A DNA stretch of 64,000 nucleotides from Aliihoeflea sp. 2WW (GTDB lineage: Bacteria > Pseudomonadota > Alphaproteobacteria > Rhizobiales > Rhizobiaceae), in NCBI RefSeq assembly GCF_000497755.1, contig NZ_AYOD01000011.1, positions 167,106-231,105 of the forward strand, written 5' to 3'. Within the stretch, counting starts at the first letter, position 1. Each line of letters starts with the position of its first letter. Below are positions 62,149 to 64,000 of the stretch, piece by piece. The notes beneath the pieces were generated by a model. That model did not search any database, was not told the DNA's origin, and saw only the letters and a program-made list of their open reading frames with translations. A program made the translations under genes and the position numbers.

Positions 62149-62913
62149 CTAAAGCAGAGACGCGAGCAAGGACGCCGGCAAAAGGCCGACATGAAAGCCG
62201 GCATGCGCAATGATCGCGGCCTCGAGATCATAGCGGGCGAAGAGCGCGCCGAAGAGAATGCCGAGCGTGGCGTTCCAGAAAAGCGTGCGAAAGACGAGCG
62301 CCTGCGTGAGGTCGGCCCCGCTCGAGGCGAGGGCCGGCAGATGGCCGAGCGCGAACAGAATCGCAGCGATGGCGATGCCGATCCAGACCTGGTTCGCGGA
62401 GGGGCGCGGGGCGTTGCGGCCGAACGCTTTCCAGACGAGGAGGACGGCGAGACTCATGACGCCCCAGCGAACGGTGATCTCCTCGACCACGCCGCCATAG
62501 AAGATGCCGACGGTGAGGCTTGCGATGCGCCAATTGTCGGTGAGCGCCGGGGTCAGACCGTGCGGGTCCTGCCAGAGCGTGCGGGTGGCGTGGTCGGCGA
62601 GGCCGACGACGATTCCGGCCGCAATGCCCATGACGGCAAAGAGCGCCGCGCGTGGCGGCAGAAGCGAGACGGCATGGCCAGATGCGCGTTCGGCGATGCG
62701 TGAGCGAAAGCCGCAGACCGGGGCTATGAAGACGCCGGCGATGACGAAGACGGCGAGCATCAGCGTCGGGTTGACGACATAGGCCCAGCGCGGCAGGTCG
62801 GTGACGGCCGGCAGCGCGAAATAGAGCGCGGCGATGCCGGTAAGCCCGACCGCGAACAGCGCGAGGACGGCCGGCAGGCGGCGGATTTTGGGGGCCGGAG
62901 CCTGCGCGTTCAT
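62149..62913 (-). CDS. CPBP-family intramembrane metalloprotease
   Basis: This 254-residue protein with about seven or eight membrane segments carries the CPBP (Abi) motifs: EE of GVVEEITVRWG, FALGHLPAL, and HAGFH near the C-terminus. These glutamates and histidines are the proposed metal ligands of the Rce1/CAAX-protease superfamily. The substrate is unknown; relatives act in bacteriocin immunity or regulated proteolysis. It lies 16 bp after cydB and may be cotranscribed. Confidence 0.87.
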   Translation of the reverse strand: MNAQAPAPKIRRLPAVLALFAVGLTGIAALYFALPAVTDLPRWAYVVNPTLMLAVFVIAGVFIAPVCGFRSRIAERASGHAVSLLPPRAALFAVMGIAAGIVVGLADHATRTLWQDPHGLTPALTDNWRIASLTVGIFYGGVVEEITVRWGVMSLAVLLVWKAFGRNAPRPSANQVWIGIAIAAILFALGHLPALASSGADLTQALVFRTLFWNATLGILFGALFARYDLEAAIIAHAGFHVGLLPASLLASLL

Positions 62914-62929
62914 GTGTCGATGCGGCCTG

Positions 62930-63940
62930 TCAGTCGTAGGTCAGGTCCGTCGCCTTACCACCGAAGATCCGATAGGCATAGAAGGAATAGCCGATGATGA
63001 CGGGCAGCACGAAACAGGTTCCCACCAGGATGATGGCGAGGCTTTCCGGCGCCGACGCCGCCTCCCAGATCGTCATCTGGTCCGGCACCACATAGGGATA
63101 GAACGAGTAGGCGAGACCGGCAAAGCCGAGCGCGAAAATGCCGGCGAGCACGAGGAACGGCGTGATCGAATGGCGATCATCCTTGTGCGGCAGCTTGAAG
63201 GTCAGGAACCAGAGCCAGAGGAACATGGCGCCGGTGATGACCGGCAACGGGGCGACGTAGAAAATCTCGGGCCAGGTGAACCATTTCTCGAAGATGCGCG
63301 GGCTGGCGAAGGGTGTCGCCAGCGAGATCGCCACCATGCCGACCGCCGTGAAGACGAGGGCTGACCGCAGGAAACGCACCGCCTTACGCTGCAACTCGCC
63401 CTCGGTCTTGTAGATCAGCCAGGCAGCGCCCATCGCGGCGTAGGAGGCGGCGAGGCACAGCGCCACCAGCGCACCGAAGCCGAACGTCGCCGCACCGCGC
63501 TCCAGCCCCAGCACGTAGACGCCGAGCATGTAACCCTGCGCCAGCGAGGCCGTCAGCGAGCCGGCGAAAAACAGGAAGTTCCAGCGATGCTTGCGGTGAA
63601 GCGGCACCTTGGCGCGGAAATCGAACGCGACACCGCGGATGATGAGGCCGAGCAGCAGCACGAAGACGGGCAGATAGAGCGAGGTCAGGATGATGCCGTG
63701 CGCGACCGGGAAGGCAACGAGCAGCAGTCCCACCGCAAGCACCAGCCATGTTTCGTTCGCGTCCCAGAACGGGCCGATCGAATTGATCATCGTGTCGCGC
63801 TCCTCGTCGGTCGCGACGGAGAACAGGATGCCGATGCCGAGGTCGAACCCGTCGAGCACGACATAGATCAGGATCGACAGCCCCATCAGGCCGGCGAAGA
63901 TCAGGGGCATGGCGACGTGCCAGTCGATTGCGTCAATCAT
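62930..63940 (-). CDS. cydB: Cytochrome bd-type quinol oxidase, subunit II
   Basis: CydB is the second integral subunit of the bd or cyanide-insensitive (CIO) quinol oxidase, which reduces oxygen with high affinity. Starting at MIDAIDWHVAMPLIFAGL gives 336 residues. Marks include VVLDGFDLGIGILF, FWDANETWLVLAVGLLLVAFP, IRGVAFDFRAK and the C-terminal VPDQMTIWEAASAPESL. AAGGGG precedes the ATG at 63940. The cydA partner would be expected just beyond the window end on the same strand. Confidence 0.95.
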   Translation of the reverse strand: MIDAIDWHVAMPLIFAGLMGLSILIYVVLDGFDLGIGILFSVATDEERDTMINSIGPFWDANETWLVLAVGLLLVAFPVAHGIILTSLYLPVFVLLLGLIIRGVAFDFRAKVPLHRKHRWNFLFFAGSLTASLAQGYMLGVYVLGLERGAATFGFGALVALCLAASYAAMGAAWLIYKTEGELQRKAVRFLRSALVFTAVGMVAISLATPFASPRIFEKWFTWPEIFYVAPLPVITGAMFLWLWFLTFKLPHKDDRHSITPFLVLAGIFALGFAGLAYSFYPYVVPDQMTIWEAASAPESLAIILVGTCFVLPVIIGYSFYAYRIFGGKATDLTYD

Positions 63941-63969
63941 GCCGATTCCCCTTGATGCCGCTGCGCTCA

Positions 63970-64000
63970 CCCCCCTCTGGCCTGCCGGCCATCTCCAGCC
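63970..64000. repeat. C-rich palindromic repeat, cut by the window end
   Basis: CCCCCCTCTGGCCTGCCGGCCATCTCC has the same layout as the other units: a C run, a GGCCTGCCGGCC hairpin and CATCTCC. It lies upstream of cydB and continues beyond the window. Confidence 0.6.

Overview
This window is a stretch of alphaproteobacterial chromosome, about 63% GC in the core genes by hand counts of sample lines. It is most likely from the Hyphomicrobiales (Rhizobiales). The evidence is the gene order deoB-mutM-enoyl-CoA hydratase-rpsT-dnaA-dnaN-recF-moeB, irr divergent from fabA-fabB-fabI, the long minus-strand chain tsaB-rimI-plsC-miaB-phoH-ybeY-corC-lnt-XRE-metK-trmB-rimP-nusA-ylxR-infB-rbfA-truB-rpsO-pnp, an Irr-type Fur protein, and C-rich palindromic repeats of the kind common in rhizobial genomes. 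I cannot fix the genus; an Aurantimonadaceae-like lineage is a guess.

Layout. 1-2.6 kb: Tad/Flp pilus accessory genes (prepilin peptidase, CpaC-N-like protein, two TadE/G pseudopilins). 2.6-11.6 kb: nucleotide salvage, DNA repair, ribosomal protein S20, and the replication genes dnaA, dnaN and recF, then moeB. 11.6-19.2 kb: a hydroxyacid dehydrogenase, an SH3 protein, iron regulator irr, the fabABI unsaturated fatty-acid module, a GGDEF-EAL protein and an RsmC-like methyltransferase. 19.2-42 kb: a nearly unbroken minus-strand run of translation, RNA-processing and envelope genes, interrupted by an HWE sensor kinase between truB and rpsO and a 53-codon plus-strand gene near rimP. 42-47 kb: malate synthase G, a lone HyuA-type hydantoinase and a DUF1236 protein.

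47-57 kb is the accessory region, on both sides of the core gene lepA. It holds two small orphan genes, a Phd/Doc toxin-antitoxin pair, and a lower-GC two-gene unit (TcmP partner protein plus a DUF5131/Gp37-Gp68 three-cysteine protein). Beyond lepA lies a full-length Type IIL (MmeI-like) restriction-modification gene interrupted by two in-frame stop codons, which also carries a 54-bp copy of a chromosomal palindromic repeat in frame. This looks like a decaying or switching defence locus. The TcmP-DUF5131 pair is the best candidate for a poorly described system.

57-62 kb is an osmoprotectant cluster: a glycine betaine/proline ABC importer (ATPase, permease, binding protein) facing a BCCT transporter across a shared bidirectional terminator. 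The window ends with a CPBP membrane protease and cydB, the second subunit of a bd-type oxidase.

Regulatory structures include a promoter-plus-terminator leader ahead of rimP-nusA, DnaA-box and GANTC clusters upstream of dnaA, and a 34-nt hairpin lying between the Shine-Dalgarno sequence and the start codon of the EAL gene. I see no tRNA, rRNA, CRISPR array or insertion sequence.
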